DNA of 60,258 bases, from contig CANIGJ010000025.1 of the NCBI GenBank assembly GCA_947467145.1, positions 1-60,258 of the forward strand, in the 5' to 3' direction. Position numbers and translations under genes: made by a program. Source of the DNA: Rhodospirillaceae bacterium (lineage in GTDB: Bacteria; Pseudomonadota; Alphaproteobacteria; Rhodospirillales; UBA2165). The notes beneath the pieces are model-generated. The model was not told where the DNA came from. It worked only from the letters and a program-made list of their open reading frames with translations, and did not search any database. Positions 44,389 to 53,251 of this stretch are shown here, one piece after another (the first letter of the stretch is position 1; the number at the start of each line of letters is the position of its first letter).

Positions 44389-45929
44389 TTCCAGCCCAGC
44401 CCCCACGAAGTAACGCTGCCCGCGACCGGCTTGGATTGCATGGTCGCATTCTGCGTCAGCACGAAAATATCGGGGATCGGCGTCAACATGCGGATGCGCA
44501 TGTCCTCGGTGATCTCGTCGAAAATCTCGCGCGCCTGATCGGTGAATTTCTTCACGTCCGGCTCGTCGTTGCCCTGCGCCACGCGTTTTTCCAGCTCGGC
44601 CGTGCTGATATAGCCCGCGTGTTCGCCGGTCAGGAAGTACGCGAGCGTGTCGCCGACGTCGGGAATGACGCCGCCGCTCCAGCCGCGCAGGATCAACGGG
44701 AACTTGTTGTCGCGGATCTGATTGGTATAGGCGGGACGCGCTAGCACCTTCACATCGGCCTGGATACCGACCGCGCGCAGATTACCGGCAAGCGCCACGG
44801 CCGCTTGGCGGAACAGACCGGCGATGGTGAAGATGTCCACCTGGAAACCATTGGGATAACCCGCTTCGGCGAGCAGCTTCTTGGCGCCGGCCGGATCGTA
44901 GCTCGGCGGCTTTTTGGTGAATTCGCAGCCGACCTGATAACGCGTGCCCTGCCAGCACAGATGTTCCGGCCAGTCGACTTTCATGTCGCCACCGAGCACG
45001 GTGTAGAGATCGATCGGGTTGATCGCCATCGAGATGGCCTGGCGCACCCGCTTGTCCTTCAACGCCGGCACACCGCTGTCGCCGAACACATTGATCATCA
45101 GATAATTGTAGCTGAAGCTGGAATGCGCCTCGACGCGATAGTCCTTGCGACCGGCGAACGCTTCGGCGGTATCCAACGGCACGGGCCCCATGACGTCGAG
45201 ATTGCCGGCCAGCATCTCGGCCGTCTGCGCGCCGTAATCCGCAATCAACCGGACATCGATCTTACCGACCTTGCCGGCCGTCTTGAACGCGTTGCCGTGC
45301 TTGTAATTATTGTTGCGCTCAAACCGGATGACGGCGTTCGGGTTGAATTCCGCCAGCTTGAAAGGTCCGGTGCCGACGGCCTTTTTCGAGAAATCGGCTT
45401 TGTTCTCGATCGCCTCGTGCACATGCTTGGGCATGATCGGCCCGGTCTCGGCCAGGATCATCAGATCGTAGCGGGTCTGACTGTGCTCACGAATGCGCAC
45501 CGCGGTCGGGCTGACCTTCTCGGCGCCCGCGATCCAGGTGAAGCTGCGCGCGATGCGCAATTTCGATTTCGGATCGATCAGCCAATTGATCGTATAGACG
45601 ACATCGTCGGCGGTGAATTTCTGTCCGTCGCTCCATGTCACATCGTCGCGCAATTCAAATTCGACCGTTGTGGGATCGATGCGTTTCCACGACTTAGCCA
45701 GCAACGGCAGGAACTTCTGCGTCGCGAAGTCGTAGCTAATCAGTCCGTCATACAGGGTCGCCGTCGTGAACACGGTGTGATTGCCGGGATCGTTGTAACG
45801 ATCGAGCGCGCTATATTGATCGACCCGCGCGGTGCGCAAGGTGTCAGCCGACTTCTGCGCGAACGCGGGCATCGCCAGCGATAATGCGGCGACGACGCCG
45901 AACGAGGCGGCGAATTTCGAGAATGTCAT
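44385..45929 (-). CDS. Peptide-type ABC substrate-binding protein
   Basis: A 514-residue SBP_bac_5 receptor: signal peptide MTFSKFAASFGVVAALSLAM cut after PAFAQ, then KSADTLRTARVDQYSALDRY, LYDGLISYDFATQKFLPLLA and the block WSDGQKFTADDVVYTINWLI. It ends in TSWGLGWK. It is more divergent from the tandem trio than they are from each other. The start at 45929 follows GGGAGG. No cognate permease is seen. Confidence 0.9.
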   Translation of the reverse strand: MTFSKFAASFGVVAALSLAMPAFAQKSADTLRTARVDQYSALDRYNDPGNHTVFTTATLYDGLISYDFATQKFLPLLAKSWKRIDPTTVEFELRDDVTWSDGQKFTADDVVYTINWLIDPKSKLRIARSFTWIAGAEKVSPTAVRIREHSQTRYDLMILAETGPIMPKHVHEAIENKADFSKKAVGTGPFKLAEFNPNAVIRFERNNNYKHGNAFKTAGKVGKIDVRLIADYGAQTAEMLAGNLDVMGPVPLDTAEAFAGRKDYRVEAHSSFSYNYLMINVFGDSGVPALKDKRVRQAISMAINPIDLYTVLGGDMKVDWPEHLCWQGTRYQVGCEFTKKPPSYDPAGAKKLLAEAGYPNGFQVDIFTIAGLFRQAAVALAGNLRAVGIQADVKVLARPAYTNQIRDNKFPLILRGWSGGVIPDVGDTLAYFLTGEHAGYISTAELEKRVAQGNDEPDVKKFTDQAREIFDEITEDMRIRMLTPIPDIFVLTQNATMQSKPVAGSVTSWGLGWK

Positions 45930-46007
45930 CGTATCCTCCCGGGATGCTGAGCCTTGGCCGCCTCTTTCACGAGGGCAGTTCCGAGGCGGAATTATTACCA
46001 CACTAAT

Positions 46008-46072
46008 CGCTAATGTGTATTAGCGTTGTCAGGAACAGGCCGCGTCTCTATAGATTTGTGTAGTAATTAGCG
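46008..46072. promoter_or_regulatory. Operator-like repeats between the SBP and FAH genes
   Basis: CGCTAAT-GTGT-ATTAGCG (46008-46025) is a perfect inverted repeat, and a further ATTAGCG half-site occurs at 46066-46072, between divergent promoters. This looks like a binding region for a local repressor. Confidence 0.55.
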
Positions 46073-46121
46073 CGAAAACGGCATGAACGTTTTCACCATA
46101 AGAAAACTCAGGTGAGGAAAC

Positions 46122-47048
46122 ATGAAAATCGTCCTATTTGGAGATGACAACCGCGTCGGCGCATTGGATGGCGATCGCATCATCGATCTCAATCGCGTGG
46201 ATGCGAAAATTCCCGCTCGGCTCGATACGTTCATCGAAGGTGGCAAACAAGTTCTCGATCTGGCGCAGGCCGCGCTGGCGAAAGCCGGCGGCGATGCCGT
46301 TCACAAGGCTAGCGCGGTGAAGCTGAAGGCGCCGTGGCCGGGCAAGCGCCTCGCTATGGTCGGCGGCAATTACGCCGATCACCTCGCGGGCATGAACCGC
46401 AATCTCGGCCACGGCGGCGCGGTCACCGTTGAGGATGCGCACAAGGCCGCGCGCGAAGCCGGTCATTGGGGATTCTGGAAAGTTGCGGCCGAGGTACCGG
46501 GCCCGACCGACGAGGTGCCCTTTCCGCGTTATGCCAAATATGTCGATTACGAAGGCGAAGCCGCCATCATCATCGGCAAACGCGGCAAGAACATCAAAGC
46601 GTCCGAGATCAAAGATTACATCTGGGGCGTGACGCTCGTGAACGATTGGAGCATCCGCGATCCGTCCGCCATGGCGACGCGCCGGCCCATGAGCTACAAC
46701 CTCGCCAAGAATTTCGACGGTTCGACGACGCTCGGCCCTTGCCTGTTGGTCGGTGAGCTCGACGCCGAGAACATCGACGTCGAAACCAAGGTCAATGGCC
46801 AGGTGCGCCAGAAGTTCAACTCGAAAGACATGATCTTCAAATTCGGCGAAGTGCTGGAATATCTGTCGCGCGATTTCACCTTTGTGCCGGGCGACATCAT
46901 CAGCGGCGGCACCGCCGTCGGCACCGCGGCCGATCAAAGCAAACCCTTGCCGGACGGCACCAAGCCGCTGGATCTGTTCCTCAAGATCGGCGACGTGGTC
47001 GAAGTCTCGTCGCCGAAGATCGGCAGCCTAAAGAACAAGATGGTCTAA
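46122..47048 (+). CDS. Fumarylacetoacetate hydrolase (FAH) family protein
   Basis: A 308-residue FAH-fold enzyme. The metal site residues are visible in YVDYEGEAAIIIGKRGKNI (two Glu) and VNDWSIRD (Asp), and the substrate loop in KNFDGSTTLGPCLL. The family hydrolyses or decarboxylates acylpyruvate-type products of ring cleavage. An N-terminal domain of about 80 residues (MKIVLFGDDNRVGALDGDRI) is present. It is convergent with, and 5 nt from, the LigB-type dioxygenase, so it may act on that enzyme's product. Confidence 0.9.
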   Translation: MKIVLFGDDNRVGALDGDRIIDLNRVDAKIPARLDTFIEGGKQVLDLAQAALAKAGGDAVHKASAVKLKAPWPGKRLAMVGGNYADHLAGMNRNLGHGGAVTVEDAHKAAREAGHWGFWKVAAEVPGPTDEVPFPRYAKYVDYEGEAAIIIGKRGKNIKASEIKDYIWGVTLVNDWSIRDPSAMATRRPMSYNLAKNFDGSTTLGPCLLVGELDAENIDVETKVNGQVRQKFNSKDMIFKFGEVLEYLSRDFTFVPGDIISGGTAVGTAADQSKPLPDGTKPLDLFLKIGDVVEVSSPKIGSLKNKMV

Positions 47049-47053
47049 AGGCG

Positions 47054-48142
47054 TCAAACCGCCGGCACCGATCCGCGTCCATCGGCCGGCGGGAAGACGG
47101 CGAAACATTTGTTCGAATTGAAGACGTGGGTTTCCACGTAATCGACGAATTGGGGCTTTTGCCCCAGTTCGGTCATCGCACCCGCCAGACACACCCAGTT
47201 CAAGACCTCGTGCTGGCCGGCATCTTCAAGTGCGCTGAGATCCAACCCGCCCCAACGATCGAAGCGGTTGTTCTTCAGGTCTTCGTGCAGCGCGCGATCG
47301 GCCGGGATATCGGGATAAAGCCGGCCGTGCTTCGTCGTCAATGACGCATGCGACCAACTGGATGAGCCGATAATCGCGACGCGCCACGGCGAGGCGGCGT
47401 AATAGCGCGCCACCGCGCGGCCGAAGGCAAAGCAGCGCTTCGGCGTCGGCGCCGGCGGCGAGATTTCATCCGCCCCTTCGCCATGCGCACCGGCCGCCGT
47501 CTTGATCAATTGATTGCAGTAGCAATTCACGCTCAACGGCACGATCGGATAGGGAAAACCTTTGCGTTCGAGATCGAGATAAAGCACCGCTAGCGCGAAG
47601 GAATGCGATAAGCCTTTCGGATGGCGGATGGCGCGCGAATAGGCCACATCGAAATCCTGCGCGAGCAGATCGCGACACAGCCCCGCCGCCGCTTCATGGC
47701 TGCATTGCACCGTCAGTTCCGTATCGGCGGGAACGCCCCAAATATTGGCGTCCGTACCAAACGGAACGCGTCCGGTGCCGAACGGCTTGCACGCCACGGA
47801 ATCGAAAATGCCAACGGCGAAAGCGGGAATGCAGTCCTGCTTGAAATTTTCATACTGGTCGTCACCGAACATGACGACCACGTCGGGCTGGAAATCATCC
47901 AGAGCTTTGCGCAGACGCGCGTAACCGGCGAACAGCCGGTCGCGATGCAGGCGCGCCGAGCTTTGGCCGGCATCGCCGCCCCATTCGGCGCGCATCGCGG
48001 CCGGCCATTTATCCTGCGCCGCGAAATCGGCGGGATCAATGCGCCCCATCTTGACCCATTGGGTCAACATATCGGGCCACGCTTCGACCGGGACAGCCGG
48101 TCCCGGATAATGGCTGAGGCCCATGCCGATAATGTCACCCAT
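47054..48142 (-). CDS. LigB-type (class III) extradiol ring-cleavage dioxygenase
   Basis: A 362-residue protein of the LigB/protocatechuate 4,5-dioxygenase beta-subunit family. The early metal His is in GMGLSHYPGP, with VVVMFGDDQYENF, PYPIVPLSVNCYCNQ and WRVAIIGSSSWSH as typical core strands. Cleavage of a catecholic or hydroxylated acid is expected. It is longer than LigB; extra C-terminal residues (ELGQKPQFVDYVETHVFNSN) partly resemble a LigA-like small-subunit segment. The start at 48142 overlaps the MetE-like stop by 8 nt. Confidence 0.85.
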   Translation of the reverse strand: MGDIIGMGLSHYPGPAVPVEAWPDMLTQWVKMGRIDPADFAAQDKWPAAMRAEWGGDAGQSSARLHRDRLFAGYARLRKALDDFQPDVVVMFGDDQYENFKQDCIPAFAVGIFDSVACKPFGTGRVPFGTDANIWGVPADTELTVQCSHEAAAGLCRDLLAQDFDVAYSRAIRHPKGLSHSFALAVLYLDLERKGFPYPIVPLSVNCYCNQLIKTAAGAHGEGADEISPPAPTPKRCFAFGRAVARYYAASPWRVAIIGSSSWSHASLTTKHGRLYPDIPADRALHEDLKNNRFDRWGGLDLSALEDAGQHEVLNWVCLAGAMTELGQKPQFVDYVETHVFNSNKCFAVFPPADGRGSVPAV

Positions 48143-49169
48143 GACAGCTCTCCGCATGAATATGCAGGATGGATCGCACGACGTCCGGCGTGCGCTTTCG
48201 CCCCATGCCGCATTCCGTCGCGATCCCGAAATCCGTTACGTATTTTTGCGCCACTTCAATGCGCTGGCGTGTGCGCACGGCACCGTCGGCATGAACCAGA
48301 CCGAGATAGAGTTCGGTGCCGGGCTGCAGCGCCAGATCCGCGAGCGGCCGGTAGAAGGCATCGTCGTCACGCTCGATCGGCACGGGCATATGGATATAGG
48401 CAATCGGGTGCGAACTCGCTTTTGCAAACGCATTGCTGAGTTCCGTCATTTTGCCGGCATCACGCGGTTCGACATAATGCTTGGCGTCGAGATCGCCATA
48501 ACACAGATGGACGCCCATCTCGATATCGTCAGGAACCGCGTCCGCGAGCCGGCGGAGGCGCGCGAGAATTTCCCCCTGAACGTCCTGGAACTCCGGCGGA
48601 ATCATACGCGCCAGCTGGCCGTCCCACATGAGCATTTCATTGCAGACATCCCATTGCAGGCACAGATCGGCGTGCGGGATCGCGGCGGCTATCGCCTTTA
48701 CCTCGGCGATCATGGTGCGCTCGTAGGCGCGCTCGATAGCCAGCATATCCGTGCCGCGACAGAACGCGCCGATCACCGCGAGCGGCGTCGGCAAACAGAC
48801 CTGGAAACGGGTACCGGCCACGATATGCCCGGCTTTGCGTGCGGCCAGAAAATCCAGATAGGACGCGCGGGCTTCGCGGGCATAACCAAGTTCGCCGAAC
48901 CGCACGTCTTCAGGCTTCACGCCATCGGAAATCCGGAGCGGCACAGACCCGGCCGAGCCGCGCTCGGCTTCAGGAACCGGATCGAGATAGGGATTGGCCC
49001 GCAACAGCGGATACTGCCAGCTGATCCACAAACGCCGCCCGCCGGGTTCGCCATCAGGGATACGCTTCAAGCGTGTGCCCAGCACAGCCCCAGCGGTCTC
49101 GAAGACTTCAACGACGCTATCGAGTGCCACACTGCCGACGAGATGAACCTGGCCGACGGCATTACCCAT
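48135..49169 (-). CDS. MetE-like (cobalamin-independent methionine synthase/UROD superfamily) barrel protein, second copy
   Basis: A 344-residue relative of the protein at 26406, with the zinc-type residues His221 and Cys223 (MGVHLCYGD) and Cys320 (ATECGMGR). The matching segments RIPDGEPGGRRLWISWQYPL and LCLQWDVCNEML are shared. It is translationally coupled on both sides (8-nt overlaps) between a UbiD decarboxylase and a ring-cleavage dioxygenase. An alkyl-transfer role, for example removing a methyl group from a methoxylated aromatic, is a hypothesis from fold and context only. Confidence 0.82.
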   Translation of the reverse strand: MGNAVGQVHLVGSVALDSVVEVFETAGAVLGTRLKRIPDGEPGGRRLWISWQYPLLRANPYLDPVPEAERGSAGSVPLRISDGVKPEDVRFGELGYAREARASYLDFLAARKAGHIVAGTRFQVCLPTPLAVIGAFCRGTDMLAIERAYERTMIAEVKAIAAAIPHADLCLQWDVCNEMLMWDGQLARMIPPEFQDVQGEILARLRRLADAVPDDIEMGVHLCYGDLDAKHYVEPRDAGKMTELSNAFAKASSHPIAYIHMPVPIERDDDAFYRPLADLALQPGTELYLGLVHADGAVRTRQRIEVAQKYVTDFGIATECGMGRKRTPDVVRSILHIHAESCHG

Positions 49170-50760
49170 GGAGGCGACCATCGTTCGGATCGTGATAAAG
49201 CTCGCCAACGATGCCGGTCGTGCCGGGCTCTGCCGCGGTAAGATGATACTTGCCGTCGCGGTCGCGGCTCAATTTGCCGGCACGGCGTAGATCGTCGAGC
49301 GCGCAGGCGACTTCGCGGCCATCGTCGCTGCCGATCGCCTCGATGATATGGGCGAAGAATTTCGGCCCGGCCTCAAGCGCCTGTTCGACGGTCTGATAAC
49401 GCGCCGGCCCCCAGGTGGTTTTGGCCGCGCAACGCGTCAGCGTGATTTCGTCCATGCGCCCGAAGGGTGCCGTGCAATCGAAGCCCGCCTTCGATCCGGC
49501 GGCACGACCCTGCAGCGACGGATCCATCGGCATGCCGATCATGTTCGGGAACACCATCAGATCCTGGTCCGCCTGGAACCGCGTGCCCAAGGCCCATTCG
49601 ACCTGTTTGTCGTCATAGATGTCGATGTCATGATCGAAGACAAAAACATGCTTGAGGCGCATATTGCCGCCGATCAGCGCCATGATGGCGCGGCGCGCCT
49701 CGCCGGGCGCCGACTGCTTGATCGAGATGCGCAGATTGTTGCAGTTGCCGCTGAGCTGACGCATGTAGGCATCGACGGGGTTGCGCACCGCGGAGCGCAG
49801 GATACGCCAGGCTTCGACCTCGGCCCGCATCGCGTTGAGATTGCCGCCGTCGGTTTGATCCAGCACGAAGGCCGAGCCGTGCAGCAAGGTCTGGTGCATC
49901 ACGTCGCTGCGCATGGTGATCGCGGTGCAATGGAACACCGGATCGAGATGGATGGCGCCGTAATAGCCCATATATTCGCCGTAAGGTCCTTCCGGTTCGT
50001 AATAGCCGCGCTCCGACAGATAACCCTCGAACGTCATCTCGGCATCGGCCGGCACGCGGATGTCGTTCGTCACACTTTTCACGACGGGCGCTGTTTCACC
50101 GCGGAAATTCGCGATCAGATTGAGCTCGTCGCCGGGGAAACGCTCGGTCGCGGCGATGAAATCGAGCGGATGGGTACCCACGGTGAAGGTCACCGGCAGG
50201 CGCTCGCCGCGCGCGACGGCAGCGGTATAGATACGCTTAAGATCGGACGGCGCCGTCACATTGGTGCCGCATTCGGTCTTGTTGCGCAGCGACAGGCGGC
50301 GGCAACCGATATTGGTGCGCCCGGTGGCGGGATCGATCGTGTAATCGATGGCCGAGCTGCAATAGACGCTGCCGTCGAATTCATGCTGCGGATGGAACGG
50401 CAGGCGCGTCAGATCGATCTGGTCGCCGGTCAGGACAACCTGATGGACCGGGGCTTCGTCCGACGGGATCTCGACGATCTTGTTTGAATTGGCGCGGCGC
50501 GCGAGGAAGGCATCGTGCACCTTGTCGGGCGTCGCCCCCAAAGCGGCTGCGATCCGCGCCCGCGATCCACCGGTTTTGGCGATCAGTTCGAGCTGTTCCG
50601 GCCCGGCCTTTTTGAACAATACGGCCTTCGGCGTCGCCTCGATGATTTGCGAGAGCCGGGTGAGCGGCACATGTTCGTTATGGACTTCGACGTCGTCCAT
50701 CTCGATCAGCTTATTGACGAAAGTGCGGAGCCTGAATTTCTCGAAATCGAATTCACTCAT
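49162..50760 (-). CDS. UbiD family prenylated-FMN-dependent decarboxylase
   Basis: A 532-residue UbiD-family (de)carboxylase. The core motifs are GRTNIGCRRLSLRNK and the acidic active-site stretch ERGYYEPEGPYGEYMGYYG, plus HVFVFDHDIDIYDDKQVEWA, a UbiD hallmark. It would remove (or add) a carboxylate on an aromatic or heteroaromatic ring. The prFMN synthase UbiX is not in the window. It lies 70 nt downstream of the molybdenum hydroxylase and overlaps the MetE-like gene by 8 nt. Confidence 0.9.
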   Translation of the reverse strand: MSEFDFEKFRLRTFVNKLIEMDDVEVHNEHVPLTRLSQIIEATPKAVLFKKAGPEQLELIAKTGGSRARIAAALGATPDKVHDAFLARRANSNKIVEIPSDEAPVHQVVLTGDQIDLTRLPFHPQHEFDGSVYCSSAIDYTIDPATGRTNIGCRRLSLRNKTECGTNVTAPSDLKRIYTAAVARGERLPVTFTVGTHPLDFIAATERFPGDELNLIANFRGETAPVVKSVTNDIRVPADAEMTFEGYLSERGYYEPEGPYGEYMGYYGAIHLDPVFHCTAITMRSDVMHQTLLHGSAFVLDQTDGGNLNAMRAEVEAWRILRSAVRNPVDAYMRQLSGNCNNLRISIKQSAPGEARRAIMALIGGNMRLKHVFVFDHDIDIYDDKQVEWALGTRFQADQDLMVFPNMIGMPMDPSLQGRAAGSKAGFDCTAPFGRMDEITLTRCAAKTTWGPARYQTVEQALEAGPKFFAHIIEAIGSDDGREVACALDDLRRAGKLSRDRDGKYHLTAAEPGTTGIVGELYHDPNDGRLHG

Positions 50761-50789
50761 TGCGACACTCCCCGCTTTGCTCTCTCACG

Positions 50790-50812
50790 ATGTTCTACAG
50801 AGTAACATGTTA
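50790..50812. promoter_or_regulatory. Inverted repeat upstream of the UbiD gene
   Basis: ATGTT-N9-AACAT (50790-50808) overlaps the perfect palindrome TAACATGTTA (50803-50812). It lies in the only sizeable gap within the operon, so an internal promoter or operator for UbiD-MetE-LigB is possible. Confidence 0.35.
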
Positions 50813-50830
50813 AACGCCGACGGCCACGAC

Positions 50831-53224
50831 CTAGGCCGAGGCCGAGGCCCGTTGCATCGCCTGCCAGATCTTTTCCGGCGTGGTCGGCATTTCTATATGC
50901 GTGATTCCATAATCCTTCAGCGCATCGACGATGGCGTTGACCAGCACACCCAGCGCCGGCGTGGTGCCGCCCTCGCCGCCCGCGCGAATCCCCAGCGGAT
51001 TGTTGGGTGATGGATGCTCGCTGATCTCGCAGATGAATGACGGCACATCCGCGGCGCGCGGCATCGCATAATCCATGAAGGACGCCGACAACAATTGCCC
51101 GCTATCGGGATCGTAATGGCAAAGCTCGCACATGGCCTGACCGAGGCCCTGAGTGATGCCGCCATGCGCCTGGCCGTGCAAGATCAGCGGATTGATAGCG
51201 CGGCCGACATCGTCGACGCCCGCATAACGCACGACCGCCATGGCGCCGGTTTCCGGATCGACCTCGACCTCGCAGATATGGGCGCCATAGGGGAAGGCCG
51301 CGATATTGCGCACGATATCGGATTCCGCCTTCAAGATCCCTCGCAGATCATCTGGCAGGCTGTCTTGTTGCACGGCGGCACGCGCGACCTCGAACAGACC
51401 CATGCTGCGATCGGTCCCGGCAATGCGGAACGCACCGTCCGAGAATTCAATCTCTTCGAGCGGGGCTTGCAGCAAGGTCGCGGCAATGCGTTTGCCCTTG
51501 GCGATGATTTGGTTGGTGCAGTTACCGATAACAATGCCCGCAAGGCGCATCGAACGCCCCGATTGCGAACCGCCGCCGACCGGCACGATATCCGTATCGC
51601 CCTGGATGAACACGACGTCCGCGATGGGAACGCCGAGGAATTCGGTGATGAGTTGCGGGAAGCTCGTCTCGTGGCCTTGGCCAGCTGATAGCGTGCCAAT
51701 GAGCAGATCGACCTTGCCGTCGGTACGGATGGTGACTTCGGCGCGCTCGCGCGGCTGACCGGTCGAGGTTTCCATGTAGCTCGAAATCCCGAGACCGCGC
51801 AGACGGCCGCGCGCCGTCGATGCGGCTTTGCGCGTGGCGAAACCCGGCAGATCGGCCAGACGCACGACATCGGACAATGCCTGATCGTAATCGCCGCTGT
51901 CGTAGGTCATGCCGAGACCGTTCGCGTACGGCATGGCTGATTCGGGCACAAAATTCCGCCGCCGGATCTCGATCGGATCGAAGCCATGCAGCTTACAGGC
52001 GAGATCGACCAGCCGTTCCATCACGAAGATCACTTCGGGCCGACCCGCCGAGCGATAGGGCGAGGTCGCCGGCGTATTGGTCGTCACCCCGCGTGCGCGA
52101 ACATAGGCCGTCGGAATCCGATAGACCGTCGTCATGATCTCGACGCCCTTGGTCAAAGGCACGATCGAGGCGACATAAGCGCCGAGATTGCTGACGTTGG
52201 AGCTGCGTAAACCTAGGAAGTTGCCGTCCTTGTCGAGCGCCAGTTCGGCTTCGACATACAAATCGCGGCCCTGATAATCGCTGAGGAAGGCTTCCTCGCG
52301 CGTCGCCGTCCATTTGACGGGACGGCCGATGCGTTTGGCCGCCCAGGTCACCAGCCCGAATTCAGGAAAGAACGAATTGCGCGTGCCGAAATTGCCACCG
52401 ATATCGCCGGCGTAGACGCGCACCTTGTCAGCGGGAACACCCAAAAGCGTGGCGAGTTCGCTTTTCTGACGCACGACGCCGCCGCTGCCCGCATAAAGCG
52501 TGAACTTCTGGTTCGCCGGATCGTAGCTGCCGACGGCGGAGCGCGGCTCCATCGGCACACCGGTCACGCGCGGGATCCACGTCTCGAAGCGCACGATATG
52601 CGCCGCCTGGGCAAAGGCGGCATCGGTCGCCGCCTTGTCGCCAACATCGGCATCGATACACACGTTGTTAGGAACATGGTCCCAGATCTGCGGCGCACCC
52701 GGCTTCACTGCATCCGGCGTGGCGGTGAGCGACGGCAAGGGCGCGTAATCGATTGCAACGAGTTCCGCGGCATCCAAGGCGGCGAGGCGCGTTTCGGCGA
52801 TCACCATCGCCACTGCTTCACCGATGAAGCGCGCGCGCCCTTGCGCCAGGATGGGCTGCCAGGTCGGCCGGCCGATCGTGCCGTCGCGATCGACCAGTGA
52901 GATATCCATACCCATGCCGCCGGCGCGGAAGGAATTGTGCGGCACCGGATTCAAGCCATCCGCCTGCACGTCGTCGCCGGTCAGCACGGCGATGACCCCG
53001 GGTGCCGCCAGCGCCGCCGCGCTGTCGATGGACTTGATCTCCGCGTGGGCGCGCGGCGAGCGCACCATGACCGCGAAGGCTTGCCCTTCGAAATTCATGT
53101 CGTCGCCGTAGCGCCCCTGGCCGCTCAGCAGGCGCAGGTCTTCGCGCCGGATGACGGGCGCACCGATGCCGCCCTCGGCGACACCGCGCGGCGTTCCATC
53201 ATGTGCGGGCTGATCTGCAGTCAT
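50831..53224 (-). CDS. Xanthine dehydrogenase family molybdopterin-binding large subunit
   Basis: A 797-residue CoxL/XdhB-type subunit that hydroxylates aromatic heterocycles, aldehydes, CO or acyl-CoA. The N-terminal a/b hammerhead is RREDLRLLSGQGRYGDDMNF. Molybdenum cofactor contacts include GDIGGNFGTRN and the catalytic Glu in GIRAGGEGGTTPALGVLVN. These enzymes need FAD (CoxM) and 2Fe-2S (CoxS) partners, and neither is adjacent. It is 27 nt downstream of the ABC ATPase gene. Confidence 0.9.
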   Translation of the reverse strand: MTADQPAHDGTPRGVAEGGIGAPVIRREDLRLLSGQGRYGDDMNFEGQAFAVMVRSPRAHAEIKSIDSAAALAAPGVIAVLTGDDVQADGLNPVPHNSFRAGGMGMDISLVDRDGTIGRPTWQPILAQGRARFIGEAVAMVIAETRLAALDAAELVAIDYAPLPSLTATPDAVKPGAPQIWDHVPNNVCIDADVGDKAATDAAFAQAAHIVRFETWIPRVTGVPMEPRSAVGSYDPANQKFTLYAGSGGVVRQKSELATLLGVPADKVRVYAGDIGGNFGTRNSFFPEFGLVTWAAKRIGRPVKWTATREEAFLSDYQGRDLYVEAELALDKDGNFLGLRSSNVSNLGAYVASIVPLTKGVEIMTTVYRIPTAYVRARGVTTNTPATSPYRSAGRPEVIFVMERLVDLACKLHGFDPIEIRRRNFVPESAMPYANGLGMTYDSGDYDQALSDVVRLADLPGFATRKAASTARGRLRGLGISSYMETSTGQPRERAEVTIRTDGKVDLLIGTLSAGQGHETSFPQLITEFLGVPIADVVFIQGDTDIVPVGGGSQSGRSMRLAGIVIGNCTNQIIAKGKRIAATLLQAPLEEIEFSDGAFRIAGTDRSMGLFEVARAAVQQDSLPDDLRGILKAESDIVRNIAAFPYGAHICEVEVDPETGAMAVVRYAGVDDVGRAINPLILHGQAHGGITQGLGQAMCELCHYDPDSGQLLSASFMDYAMPRAADVPSFICEISEHPSPNNPLGIRAGGEGGTTPALGVLVNAIVDALKDYGITHIEMPTTPEKIWQAMQRASASA

Positions 53225-53251
53225 CTGTGCTTTGTTCGCTCGCCGGCGCCG

